Origin: Amycolatopsis sp. 195334CR | GTDB taxonomy: Bacteria; Actinomycetota; Actinomycetes; Mycobacteriales; Pseudonocardiaceae | Assembly: GCF_017309385.1 (NCBI RefSeq) | Contig: NZ_JAFJMJ010000001.1 | Span: 1,674,001 to 1,738,000 of the forward strand | DNA length: 64,000 nt | Direction: 5' to 3' | In this document: in pieces, positions 53,371-61,566 of the stretch | Layout of the letters: every line of letters begins with the position of its first letter | How positions within the stretch are numbered: the first letter of the stretch is position 1 | Position numbers and translations under genes: made by a program | Notes under the pieces: generated by a model | Databases searched by the model: none | Told to the model about the DNA's origin: nothing | What the model saw: the letters and a program-made list of their open reading frames with translations, nothing else

Positions 53371-56300
53371 TCACTCCTTCGCGCTTGGTTCAGTAGGTCG
53401 TCCCGCGACGCCGTCCTCTACGGCGTCCGGACGCGTTTCCGGCACCGCGGTACCGGCCTCCGGATTCTCCTGGACGGCATGCCTGCCGCTCTGGTAACCC
53501 CGCTGAAAACTGACCATACGGCTTCGCGCCACCGAAGCCGACCTAGTCATTGACGGGGCCGCCTCCGGCTGCGGGGAGGAACTGTCGGTGAAAGCGCTCT
53601 GATCCGCCGATTCCCCGGTCACCGAGCCGGGGACCAGGTAGGCGTTGGGCACGCGTTTGGGCAGGCCGGCCTCGGTGACGCCCTCGGCCTTGTCCTCCAG
53701 CAACGACTGCGCCGCCTGCCAGCCCTCGTCCGAGGCGCTCTGCCATCCTCCGTCGGTCACGCCCGCTCCCTCTCGCCCCTCCGGCGCGGCCGCGGTCCCC
53801 TCCGGTGTCTCCGCGGGCCAGCCGGTCTCTTCCGGTCCAGTCTCCTCCGCTTCACTGAACCATCGGGAGAGCACGGACTGGTAGATCGGCAACCGGCGAG
53901 TCGGCACGTCGTCCTCGAGCGCGCTGCGGCCGCTCTCGTCCGAGGTGTCCGGCTCCGGCCTGCCCATCGGCGGCACGAAGGTGGGTTCACGGGTGGGCAG
54001 GGCCAGCGGGAACGGCTCGCTGCCGTGCCCGTTGGTTTCGGCGGGAGCACTGCCGTTGGTGCCGTTGCTCGACGGCGAAGACGGCGAAGACGGCGAAGAC
54101 GGCGAAGACGGCGATGCCGGCGAAGTCGGCGCGGGCGTGGTGACCGTGGGGAACGCGTTCTCGTCGAACTCGGCCACCGGGAAGCCCTGGTCGTCCACCG
54201 GCTCCTTCGGCGGCTCCGGGACGTCGCTCAGGAACGGGCCCGCCGCGCTGGACGAACCGTGCACCAGGTCGTCGAGGCTGATCGGCTGGTCGAGCGCGAC
54301 CAGCCCGCCGGTGCTGGGACCGGAGCTCGCGGACGGCACCGGGGCCTGCGGACGGCTGATCTCGGCGGGCTCCTCGGGCGGGGCCTGCTGGTTCAGCGGG
54401 GTCAGCGTCATCGGCGAGGTGAGCGAATCGACACCCAGCTCGCTCGGCGGCTGCGGCGGCGGGCCGCCGATCGGCGACATCTGCGGCAGCGACGACTCCG
54501 ACCGCGGGCGCTCGGTGGCCGGCACGCTGGTCAGCAGCTGCGCCGGGACCACCACCCTGGCGATGATGCCGCCGTCGATGTCCTCGTTCTCGCGGAGCTG
54601 CACCTCGATGCCGTGGCGCTGGGCCAGCCGCGCGACCACGTACAGGCCCATCCGGCGGGTCACCGACACGTCCAGGTCGGGCGGGTCGGCCAGGCGGCGG
54701 TTGGCCTCGGAGATCTGGTCGTCGGACATGCCGACGCCCTTGTCGGTGACCTGGATGGCCAGGGCGCGGCGGCGGGTCATCACCGCGCGCACGGTCACCT
54801 TGGTCTCCGGCTCGGAGAAGTAGGCCGCGTTGTCCAGCAGCTCGGCCAGCACGTGCACCAGGTCGTGGATGGTCAGGCCCTGCACGGCCACGTCCGGGAT
54901 GACGCCGACCTCGACGCGCGAGTACTGCTCGATCTCGGAGACCGCGGCACCGATCACGTCGGCGGCGGGCACCGGCCGCGGCACCGACTTGGCCAGCCCG
55001 GCGCCGGAGAGCACCAGCAGGCTCTCGCCGTTGCGGCGGAGGCGGGTGGCGAGGTGGTCCAGCTCGAACAAGCTGGCGAGGTGGTCGGGGTCCTGCTCGT
55101 CGGCCTCGAGCCGGTCGATCACGCCGAGCTGGCGCTCCACCAGCCGCTGCGAGCGGCGGGACAGGTTGACGAAGATGCCGTTGACGTTCTCGCGCAGCAG
55201 GGCCTGCTCGGCGGCCAGTCGCACGGCCTGCGCGTTGACCACGTCGAAGGCGCGGGCCACCTGGCCGATCTCCTCGGTGGTGTGCACCGGCACCGGATCG
55301 ATGGCGCGCTCGGCGGCGGCCTTCGGGTCCGACTCCGACATGATCTTCTCGACCGCTTCGGGCAGGTGCCGTTCGGCCACTTCGAGCGCGTTGGTGCGCA
55401 GGCTCCGCAGCGGGACCAGCATCGAGCGGGCGACCACGAACATCAGCGTCAGCGCGACCAGCAACCCGGCGAGGATGCCCGCCGAGACGAAGATCAGCGT
55501 GCGCTGCTCGCTGCCGGCCAGGTCACCGGTGTACGAACCGGCCTCGTCCAGCAGGCGGTTCTCCACCTGGCTGATCAGGTTCAGCGTGGCCGCCGAGGAC
55601 TGGGCGACCGCACCGGGGTCGATCGCCACGTTGATCTTCGCCTCCGCGCGCAGCAGCGCCAGCTGCTGGTACTGGAAGCGCCGGGAGACCAGCTCACCGG
55701 TGATCGTGTTGGCGTAGTCCTGGCGGGCCTGCGAGGTGGCGACGTTGTTGAAGGCGTCGATCTGGGAGACCAGGTTCGCCTCGGCGCTGTTGATGCTGGA
55801 CAGCTCGGCGGGCTCGAAGCTGCCGCGGATCGCCGCGTTGCGCAGGAACGCGTTCTGCTGGGCCGAGAACTCCTTGGCGTGCGACAGCGCGGCGAGCGCG
55901 TCGTGCCGGTCCTGCAGGCCCTTGTCGGTGACGTCGGCGCCGAACTCGTCGGAGACGGCGAGCAGCGCGTCGATGACGCCGGCGTAGGACTCGAGCGCGG
56001 CCAGCGCGGCGAAGGAGGCGTCATTCGCGGACACGCGCAGCTGGCCGAGGCCGTCGAGACGGGCGGTGGCCTGGCCGAACAAGGCGGTGGTCACCGGGTC
56101 GTCGATGCCTTCGACCTCGGGGGCGTCCCGCAGCGTGGTGGCGGCGCGGTCGGAGCGGGCGATCTGGTCGTCCAGCTCACCGCGGCCCTGCGGCCGCCCG
56201 GAGACGATCCAGGCGGACATGGTCTCGCGCTCGGACTGCAGTTCGTCGACCGTGGCGGCGACCTTCTGGCTGAGCGCGATGCGCTGCTCGGCGCGGTCGT

Positions 56301-56580
56301 AGACGCCGATGTCCTCGAAGCCCTCGTAGACGCGCAGGCCACCCAGGAAGAGCGCGGCGATGGTGGGGAGCAGGAACACCACGACGAGCTTGTTGCTGAC
56401 CCGCCAGTTCCTCAGCCCACGGGTGCGCGGTCCCCCCGGTGGCGGGGCGAGGGCACCGGACCGCGACGGGGTTACTCCGTTCGGGCCGTCCTGTGCTGCC
56501 GCGTCATTACCTTCTGCGACACGAGGGTGCGCCGAGGACACCGCCTTTCGACCGTGCTCCCCGCTCGTGAGCTGGGGCAC
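53371..56580 (-). CDS. Conservon sensor kinase-like protein (CvnA-like) with NIT domain
   Basis: A 1069-residue membrane protein that anchors the conservon complex. After a 60-residue Pro-rich start come a TM helix ([17 protein letters not shown]), an extracytoplasmic nitrate/nitrite-sensing-like domain (about 85-370), a second TM ([20 protein letters not shown]), HAMP, a DHp-like helix ([16 protein letters not shown]) and a GHKL ATPase domain ([40 protein letters not shown]). The final 350 residues are disordered and end with [11 protein letters not shown] and [13 protein letters not shown]. First gene of A-B-C-D-(B-C). GTG start. The DHp is poor in a canonical His motif, as is usual in this family. 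Confidence 0.93.
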   Translation of the reverse strand: MPQLTSGEHGRKAVSSAHPRVAEGNDAAAQDGPNGVTPSRSGALAPPPGGPRTRGLRNWRVSNKLVVVFLLPTIAALFLGGLRVYEGFEDIGVYDRAEQRIALSQKVAATVDELQSERETMSAWIVSGRPQGRGELDDQIARSDRAATTLRDAPEVEGIDDPVTTALFGQATARLDGLGQLRVSANDASFAALAALESYAGVIDALLAVSDEFGADVTDKGLQDRHDALAALSHAKEFSAQQNAFLRNAAIRGSFEPAELSSINSAEANLVSQIDAFNNVATSQARQDYANTITGELVSRRFQYQQLALLRAEAKINVAIDPGAVAQSSAATLNLISQVENRLLDEAGSYTGDLAGSEQRTLIFVSAGILAGLLVALTLMFVVARSMLVPLRSLRTNALEVAERHLPEAVEKIMSESDPKAAAERAIDPVPVHTTEEIGQVARAFDVVNAQAVRLAAEQALLRENVNGIFVNLSRRSQRLVERQLGVIDRLEADEQDPDHLASLFELDHLATRLRRNGESLLVLSGAGLAKSVPRPVPAADVIGAAVSEIEQYSRVEVGVIPDVAVQGLTIHDLVHVLAELLDNAAYFSEPETKVTVRAVMTRRRALAIQVTDKGVGMSDDQISEANRRLADPPDLDVSVTRRMGLYVVARLAQRHGIEVQLRENEDIDGGIIARVVVPAQLLTSVPATERPRSESSLPQMSPIGGPPPQPPSELGVDSLTSPMTLTPLNQQAPPEEPAEISRPQAPVPSASSGPSTGGLVALDQPISLDDLVHGSSSAAGPFLSDVPEPPKEPVDDQGFPVAEFDENAFPTVTTPAPTSPASPSSPSSPSSPSSPSSNGTNGSAPAETNGHGSEPFPLALPTREPTFVPPMGRPEPDTSDESGRSALEDDVPTRRLPIYQSVLSRWFSEAEETGPEETGWPAETPEGTAAAPEGREGAGVTDGGWQSASDEGWQAAQSLLEDKAEGVTEAGLPKRVPNAYLVPGSVTGESADQSAFTDSSSPQPEAAPSMTRSASVARSRMVSFQRGYQSGRHAVQENPEAGTAVPETRPDAVEDGVAGRPTEPSAKE
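54071..54124. repeat. 9-bp tandem repeat in the CvnA tail
   Basis: Four exact GACGGCGAA units and two variants encode the SPSSPSSPS segment of the disordered tail on the minus strand. Unit changes stay in frame. Confidence 0.93.
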
Positions 56581-57148
56581 CGAGGACTTCCTTCCCGTTT
56601 TCCGTTACCGCTGTCCGGTGGCAACCAGGTTCCCACGCGCCGGGAGCCCGGGCAGCCCGATCCGCCCGGCTGGGTCGCCGAGAAATTGGCCGCCCCCAAG
56701 CCAGGCACATGACGTCGGTCACCCGATTGGGGCTAGAGGGTATCGATAACAAGCGCGAAACGGAAGCAGGGCGACCTGCGTCACTCGGGCGAACGGGGCA
56801 ACTGTCAACCGACCGAAATTCGTCCACCCGGCACTATGGTGATCTTCGCGCCCACCTGGTGATCTTCCGGTGAATATTTCGCATCGATCATCGGTTCCCA
56901 TGATGTGAGAGACCGGCCTGGACCTGTGACAACAGTGTTTTAAGGCCTCGGCGGCACCCGCGGCGGAGATCACCGCAGCTTGACGCGCCCCGGCGGACTG
57001 AACCATTCTTCGGCGCAAGCGCCGTGTGTCCGCTTCGCACCACTGGGTGAGCTTCGGAACGTCACGTGCTACCAGAAGTAGCACTCCGCGGTGGCACCGC
57101 TCGGACCCGGCACACACGGCCGCCAGTCGGGAAAGGAACAAGTCCACC
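56581..57148. other. 568-base divergent intergenic region between cvnA and amino-acid ABC operon
   Basis: No gene. It holds a direct repeat TGGTGATCTTC (56837 and 56857, exactly 20 bases apart), two TGTGA boxes downstream (about 56903 and 56926), and a small hairpin CGGCG-CAAG-CGCCG (57011-57024). Promoters for both divergent operons must be here. Confidence 0.65.
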
Positions 57149-58078
57149 ATGGCCAAGGCGTCTTCGACGCGCACGAGGATCGCGCTGTTCTGCGCGGTCG
57201 TCACCCTGGGAGCGGCGGCGGGCGCCTGCTCCGGCGGCACCGAAGCGGTCCCCGGGGCGAACAACGCCGCGCAGAGCATGCTCGACCGGGCCCCCGTGGC
57301 CACCGAGGCGGAGCTGGCGGCCAGCCCCACCGCGATGGCGATCAAGCAGCGGGGTGAGCTGTTCATCGGCGCCTCGCTGGAGACCCCGCTGATGTCCCAG
57401 CAGAACCCGACCACCGGTGAGGCCGAGGGCTTCGACGCCACGCTCGGCAAGCTGCTGGCCAAGTACATCCTCGGCGAGCCCAAGCGCAAGATCATCACCA
57501 CCACCCCGCAGATCCGGGAAGCGCTGATCCAGAACAGCACGGTGGACGCGGTCATCCAGAACTACTCGATCACCCCGAAGCGCGCGGAGAAGGTGGCCTT
57601 CGCCGGGCCGTACTTCATGTCCGGCCAGGCGGTCGCCACGCTGAAGGGCAAGCCGGACATCGCCCGGCCGGAGGACCTCAACGGCAAGAAGGTGCTGGTG
57701 GCCACCGGCAGCACCGGCGCCGGGGTGGTCAAGGAGCTGGCCCCGCAGGCGCAGCAGATCTCGTTCAACACCGACCCGGAGTGCGTGCAGGCGCTGGAGC
57801 AGGGCCGCGGCGACGCCTGGGTGAAGGACCTGCCGGTGATCGCCGGCGAGACCAAGCTGAACGACAAGATCCAGCTGGCCAGCGGCACCTTCGGCACCGA
57901 CCCGTACGGCATCGGCATCAAGCACGGGGACGACGCGTTCAAGAAGTTCGTCAACGGCTGGCTGAAGAAGATCCAGGACGCCGGGCTGTGGCAGCAGGCG
58001 TACCAGGAGTCGCTCGGCACGGTGATCCCCGGTGAGCCGCCCGTCCCGCCCGCCATCGGCTCGGTCGCCGGTTCCTGA
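57149..58078 (+). CDS. Amino-acid ABC transporter substrate-binding lipoprotein (GluB-like)
   Basis: A 309-residue extracytoplasmic solute-binding protein of family 3 (glutamate/glutamine type). Signal with lipobox AAAGAC (Cys about 29). Body: FIGASLETPLMSQQNPTTGE, GFDATLGKLLAKYILG, VDAVIQNYSITPKRAEKVAF and GPYFMSGQAVATLKG. AAAGGA lies 12 bases before the ATG. It leads an operon with two permeases; no ATPase gene follows. Confidence 0.92.
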   Translation: MAKASSTRTRIALFCAVVTLGAAAGACSGGTEAVPGANNAAQSMLDRAPVATEAELAASPTAMAIKQRGELFIGASLETPLMSQQNPTTGEAEGFDATLGKLLAKYILGEPKRKIITTTPQIREALIQNSTVDAVIQNYSITPKRAEKVAFAGPYFMSGQAVATLKGKPDIARPEDLNGKKVLVATGSTGAGVVKELAPQAQQISFNTDPECVQALEQGRGDAWVKDLPVIAGETKLNDKIQLASGTFGTDPYGIGIKHGDDAFKKFVNGWLKKIQDAGLWQQAYQESLGTVIPGEPPVPPAIGSVAGS

Positions 58079-58137
58079 TCCCCGCTCGACGGGCCGGGCA
58101 CCCGGTTCCCGGCCCGTCCGCGGCAGGCCATGACTAG

Positions 58138-58782
58138 ATGAACGTCCTCCTCGACTACCTCCCCGAGTTCGGCCGCGGTGTGCTCACCACGATCGAACTG
58201 ACCGTGCTGTCCTTCGCCGGCGCCATGCTCGTCGCGCTGCTGGTGGTCTCGTGCCGGGTGTCCCCGGTCAAGCCGCTGCGCGCGTTCGCCATCGTCTACG
58301 TGGAGGTCTTCCAGAACATCCCGCTGCTGCTCTGGCTGATCCTGATCATCTTCGCGCTGCCGGAGATCGCGATCAACTTCGACCTGTTCCTGTGCGCGGT
58401 GCTCGCGCTCTCGCTGTACTCGGCGGCCTACTACGCCGAAGCGCTGCGCTCGGGCATCAACTCCGTGTCGAAGGGGCAGGCCGAGGCCGCCAGGGCGCTC
58501 GGGCTCGGGTTCTTCCGCACGCAGTCCAGCGTGGTGCTGCCGCAGGCGCTGCGCTCGGTGCTCCAGCCGCTGTGCAACATCACCATCGGGCTGCTGATGA
58601 ACACCGCGATCACCGCGGGCACCGGCATCCCGGAACTGACCGCGGCGGCCAACGCGGTCAACGTGATCACCTCCGACCCGCTGCCGGTCTACATCGGCGC
58701 CGGCATCGTCTACGGGCTGCTCGCGCTGCTGATCTCGCTGGCCACCTCGCGGCTGGAGAAGAAGCTGGTGATCCACCGATGA
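58138..58782 (+). CDS. Amino-acid ABC transporter permease 1 (GluC-like)
   Basis: A 214-residue HisM/GltJ-type permease. Opens LPEFGRGVLTTIELTVLSFA; the ATPase-contact EAA loop is AEAARALGLGFFRTQSSVVL followed by PQALRSVLQP. Five helices. Its stop overlaps the next start (ATGA). Confidence 0.93.
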   Translation: MNVLLDYLPEFGRGVLTTIELTVLSFAGAMLVALLVVSCRVSPVKPLRAFAIVYVEVFQNIPLLLWLILIIFALPEIAINFDLFLCAVLALSLYSAAYYAEALRSGINSVSKGQAEAARALGLGFFRTQSSVVLPQALRSVLQPLCNITIGLLMNTAITAGTGIPELTAAANAVNVITSDPLPVYIGAGIVYGLLALLISLATSRLEKKLVIHR

Positions 58783-59606
58783 ACGTGCTCTTCGACGAGC
58801 CGGGCCCGCGCGGCAGGCGCCGCATCCGGATCGCCACCGCGGGCGCGTTCGTGCTCGGCGCGGCCCTGCTGGGGCTGGCGCTGTACCAGTTCGGCGTGAA
58901 CGGGCAGCTGGATCCGGAGAAGTGGCAGCCGTACGGCACCTGGCCGATGTGGAAGTACCTGCTCAACGGCCTGGGCGGCACGCTGCTCGCGGCCGGGCTG
59001 GTGCTGGTGCTGGCGATGCCGCTGGGTCTGCTGCTGGCCTTCGGCCGGATGTCGCGGTACCGCTGGATCCGGCTGCCCGCGCGCACCTACATCGAGGTGT
59101 TCCGGGTGGTGCCCGCGCTGCTGATGGTGTTCATGATGCTGTTCGCGCTGCCGCGGTACGGGCTGGACCTGCCGACGCTGTGGAAGCTGGTGGTGCCGCT
59201 GACGCTGAACCGGTCGGCGCAGCTGGCCGGGGTGTTCCGCGCGGGCATCCTGTCGCTGGACGCCGGCCAGGGCGAGGCGGCGGCCGCGCTCGGGCTGCGG
59301 CCGTGGCAGGCGATGTGGCACGTGATCCTGCCGCAGGCGCTGCGGCACGTGCTGCCGTCGCTGATCAGCCAGTCCGTCGGCACGGTGAAGGACACCTCGC
59401 TCGGGTACGTGCTGAGCTTCGCCGAGGTGATCACCATCGGGAAGCAGCTGGCCTCGTACAACCGGTACCTGATCCAGACGTACCTGGTGATCGCGCTGAT
59501 CTACTTCGTGGTGAACTTCGCGCTGTCGCGGCTCGGGCGGTGGCTGGAACGGCGGGAACGCCGGGTCGGTCACGTCGCCGCCCCCGCGGACCCCGGAATC
59601 ATCTGA
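58779..59606 (+). CDS. Amino-acid ABC transporter permease 2 (GluD-like)
   Basis: A 275-residue permease. After a cytoplasmic lead and first helix (TAGAFVLGAALLGLALYQF) comes the conserved core: YLLNGLGGTLLAAGLVLVLA, TYIEVFRVVPALLMVFMML and the EAA loop GEAAAALGLRPWQAMWHVIL. ATGA overlap with permease 1. Last gene of the unit; a palindromic repeat follows. The required ATPase must be encoded elsewhere. Confidence 0.93.
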   Translation: MNVLFDEPGPRGRRRIRIATAGAFVLGAALLGLALYQFGVNGQLDPEKWQPYGTWPMWKYLLNGLGGTLLAAGLVLVLAMPLGLLLAFGRMSRYRWIRLPARTYIEVFRVVPALLMVFMMLFALPRYGLDLPTLWKLVVPLTLNRSAQLAGVFRAGILSLDAGQGEAAAALGLRPWQAMWHVILPQALRHVLPSLISQSVGTVKDTSLGYVLSFAEVITIGKQLASYNRYLIQTYLVIALIYFVVNFALSRLGRWLERRERRVGHVAAPADPGII

Positions 59607-59621
59607 GCTTGCGGCCGCAGC

Positions 59622-59674
59622 GCTGTGAATGTGGCTTTCACTGCGGAATCGGCTGTGAAAGCCACATTCACTGC
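59622..59674. repeat. Palindromic repeat, class I, copy 4
   Basis: 53-bp palindrome, arms built on GTGAATGTGGCTTTCAC around TGCGGAATCGGCT with one outer mismatch. It lies 16 bases past the permease stop, before the MFS gene. Confidence 0.95.
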
Positions 59675-59736
59675 ATCGGGTCGGCGGGCCCGGCGAGCTG
59701 AGCTGGGGCTTTAGCGCGGCTGCTTACGCTGCGCCG

Positions 59737-60909
59737 GTGGACGTGCAGCAGGAAACCCCGCTGAGGTACTGGCTCGCCGTGCTCTCGGTGACGGTCGGGA
59801 CCTTCTCGATCGTCACCTCCCAACTGCTCCCGGTGGGCCTGGTGCCGCAGATCGCGGCCACGCTCGGCGTGTCCGAGGGCACGGTCGGGCTGACCCTGAC
59901 CGTGCCGGGCTTCGTCGCCGCGGTGGCGGCGCCCGCGCTGGTGGTCGCCGCGGGCAGGCTCGACCGCAGGCTGGTGCTGACCGGGCTCAGCGCGCTGCTC
60001 GTCGGCGCGAACCTGGTCAGCGCCCTCGCGCCGAACTTCACCGTGCTGCTCGTCGCGCGCATCCTGGTCGGGCTGAGCGTCGGCGGGTTCTGGGGCATCG
60101 CGGGCGGGATCGCCGTGCGGCTGGTGCCGGAGCGCGTGGTCGGGCGGGCGACCGCGACGATCTTCGCCGGGGTCTCCACCGCCACCGTCGCCGGGGTGCC
60201 TGCCAGCAAGCTGCTCGGCGACCTGACCGACTGGCGCACCGCCTTCGCCGTGGTGGGGGTGGTCGCGCTCGGGGTGCTCGCGGCGCAGGTGTTCCTGCTG
60301 CCACCGCTGCCGGCCAGCCGCACCACGAAGCTCGGCGACCTGCTCTCCTTGTTCCGCCACCCGGAGATCCGGGTCAGCTTCGTCGCGGTGTTCCTGCTGG
60401 TGATCGGGCACTTCAGCGCGTACACCTTCATCACCCCGATCCTGCGCGAGACCGGCGGCGTGGCCCCGGCGCTGAGCACCGCGCTGCTGCTGGCCTACGG
60501 CGGCGCGGGGTTCGCGGGCAACTTCCTCGGTGGCACCGCCGCCTACCGGAATCCCCGCCGCACGCTGATCGTCGCGGCGGCCGGGCTCGGGGCCGCGCTG
60601 CTGCTCTTCGACGTCGTCGGGCACTCGCTGCCGGGTCTGGTCGCGTTGCTGCTGGTCTGGGGCGCGGCCTACGGCGCGGTCCCGGTCAGCCTGCAGATCT
60701 GGCTGGGCAGCGCGGTGCCGGACCGCCGGGAGGTCGCCGGTTCGCTGTTCGTCACCGCGTTCCAGGTGTCCATCTCGCTCGGCGCGTTGTTCGGCGGGCT
60801 GTGGGTGGATTCGCTCGGCCCCACCGGGGTGCTGCTGTTCGCCGGCACGCTCACCGCGCTCACCTCGGCCGGTTTGCTGGCCGTGCGGTCGAAATCAGCC
60901 GTGGACTAG
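59737..60909 (+). CDS. MFS transporter, sugar/drug efflux (AraJ/YdhP type)
   Basis: A 390-residue DHA1-type exporter with twelve helices. Opens LRYWLAVLSVTVGTFSIVTS; GRLDRRLVLTGLSALLVGAN is the first-loop motif and GLSVGGFWGIAGGIAVRLVP the motif of helix 4. GTG start six bases after TACGCT, so likely leaderless. Its end overlaps cutC by 15 bases (convergent). Confidence 0.9.
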   Translation: MDVQQETPLRYWLAVLSVTVGTFSIVTSQLLPVGLVPQIAATLGVSEGTVGLTLTVPGFVAAVAAPALVVAAGRLDRRLVLTGLSALLVGANLVSALAPNFTVLLVARILVGLSVGGFWGIAGGIAVRLVPERVVGRATATIFAGVSTATVAGVPASKLLGDLTDWRTAFAVVGVVALGVLAAQVFLLPPLPASRTTKLGDLLSLFRHPEIRVSFVAVFLLVIGHFSAYTFITPILRETGGVAPALSTALLLAYGGAGFAGNFLGGTAAYRNPRRTLIVAAAGLGAALLLFDVVGHSLPGLVALLLVWGAAYGAVPVSLQIWLGSAVPDRREVAGSLFVTAFQVSISLGALFGGLWVDSLGPTGVLLFAGTLTALTSAGLLAVRSKSAVD

Positions 60910-61566
60910 TTCCGCCCACCGGCGCACGGCGATCGCGTCGACCGCCTCCACCCAGCCCAGCGGCCGCACCCCGGAACCGACGTGGAAGGCGTGCACCCCG
61001 GCCTCGCGCAACCGCGCCACCTGCTGCGCGCGCAGGCCGCCACCGGCCATCAGCACCGGCGGTTCGTCGTGCAGCGCCAGCTGTTCCAGCGCGGGCGCGC
61101 CTTCGGTGACGCCGTCGGGGTGCCCGGCGGTGAGGATCGTGTCGCAGCCGAGCCGCGCGGCCGTCGCGTAGGCGGCGCGCACGTCGCGGGCGTGATCGAC
61201 CGCGCGGTGGAAGGTCCAGCTCGCACCGTCCAGCTCGCGCACCAGCGTGCGGGTGGCTGGTTCGTCGACGATGCCGCCGTCGGTGAGGAAGCCGAGCACG
61301 AACTCCTTGGCGCCCAGCGCCAGCAGCTCGTTCGCGCGGGCACGCAGGCCGGGCAGGTCCGCGGCCAGGAAGGAGCCGCGTGCCCGCAGCATCACGCGTA
61401 CCGGCAGGTCGGTCGCGGCGAGCACCTCGCGGACCACGTCGTCGCTGGGGGTGAGCCCGTCGAGCGCCATCTCGGCGACCAGTTCCACCCGATCGGCACC
61501 GCCGAGCTGCGCCTGTTCGGCGTCCCGCGCGTCGAGCACGATCACTTCCAGCAAGCCGCGGTTCAC
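60895..61566 (-). CDS. cutC: CutC-family protein
   Basis: A 223-residue TIM-barrel protein of the CutC family, once linked to copper homeostasis; its true enzyme activity is unproven. Motifs: GGADRVELVAEMALDGLTPS, VMLRARGSF, FHRAVDHARD and ILTAGHPDGVTEGAPALEQL, HVGSGVRPLGW. The GTG at 61566 overlaps the stop of the kinase gene (GTGA). A long upstream frame is a shadow of that gene. Confidence 0.93.
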   Translation of the reverse strand: MNRGLLEVIVLDARDAEQAQLGGADRVELVAEMALDGLTPSDDVVREVLAATDLPVRVMLRARGSFLAADLPGLRARANELLALGAKEFVLGFLTDGGIVDEPATRTLVRELDGASWTFHRAVDHARDVRAAYATAARLGCDTILTAGHPDGVTEGAPALEQLALHDEPPVLMAGGGLRAQQVARLREAGVHAFHVGSGVRPLGWVEAVDAIAVRRWAELVHG

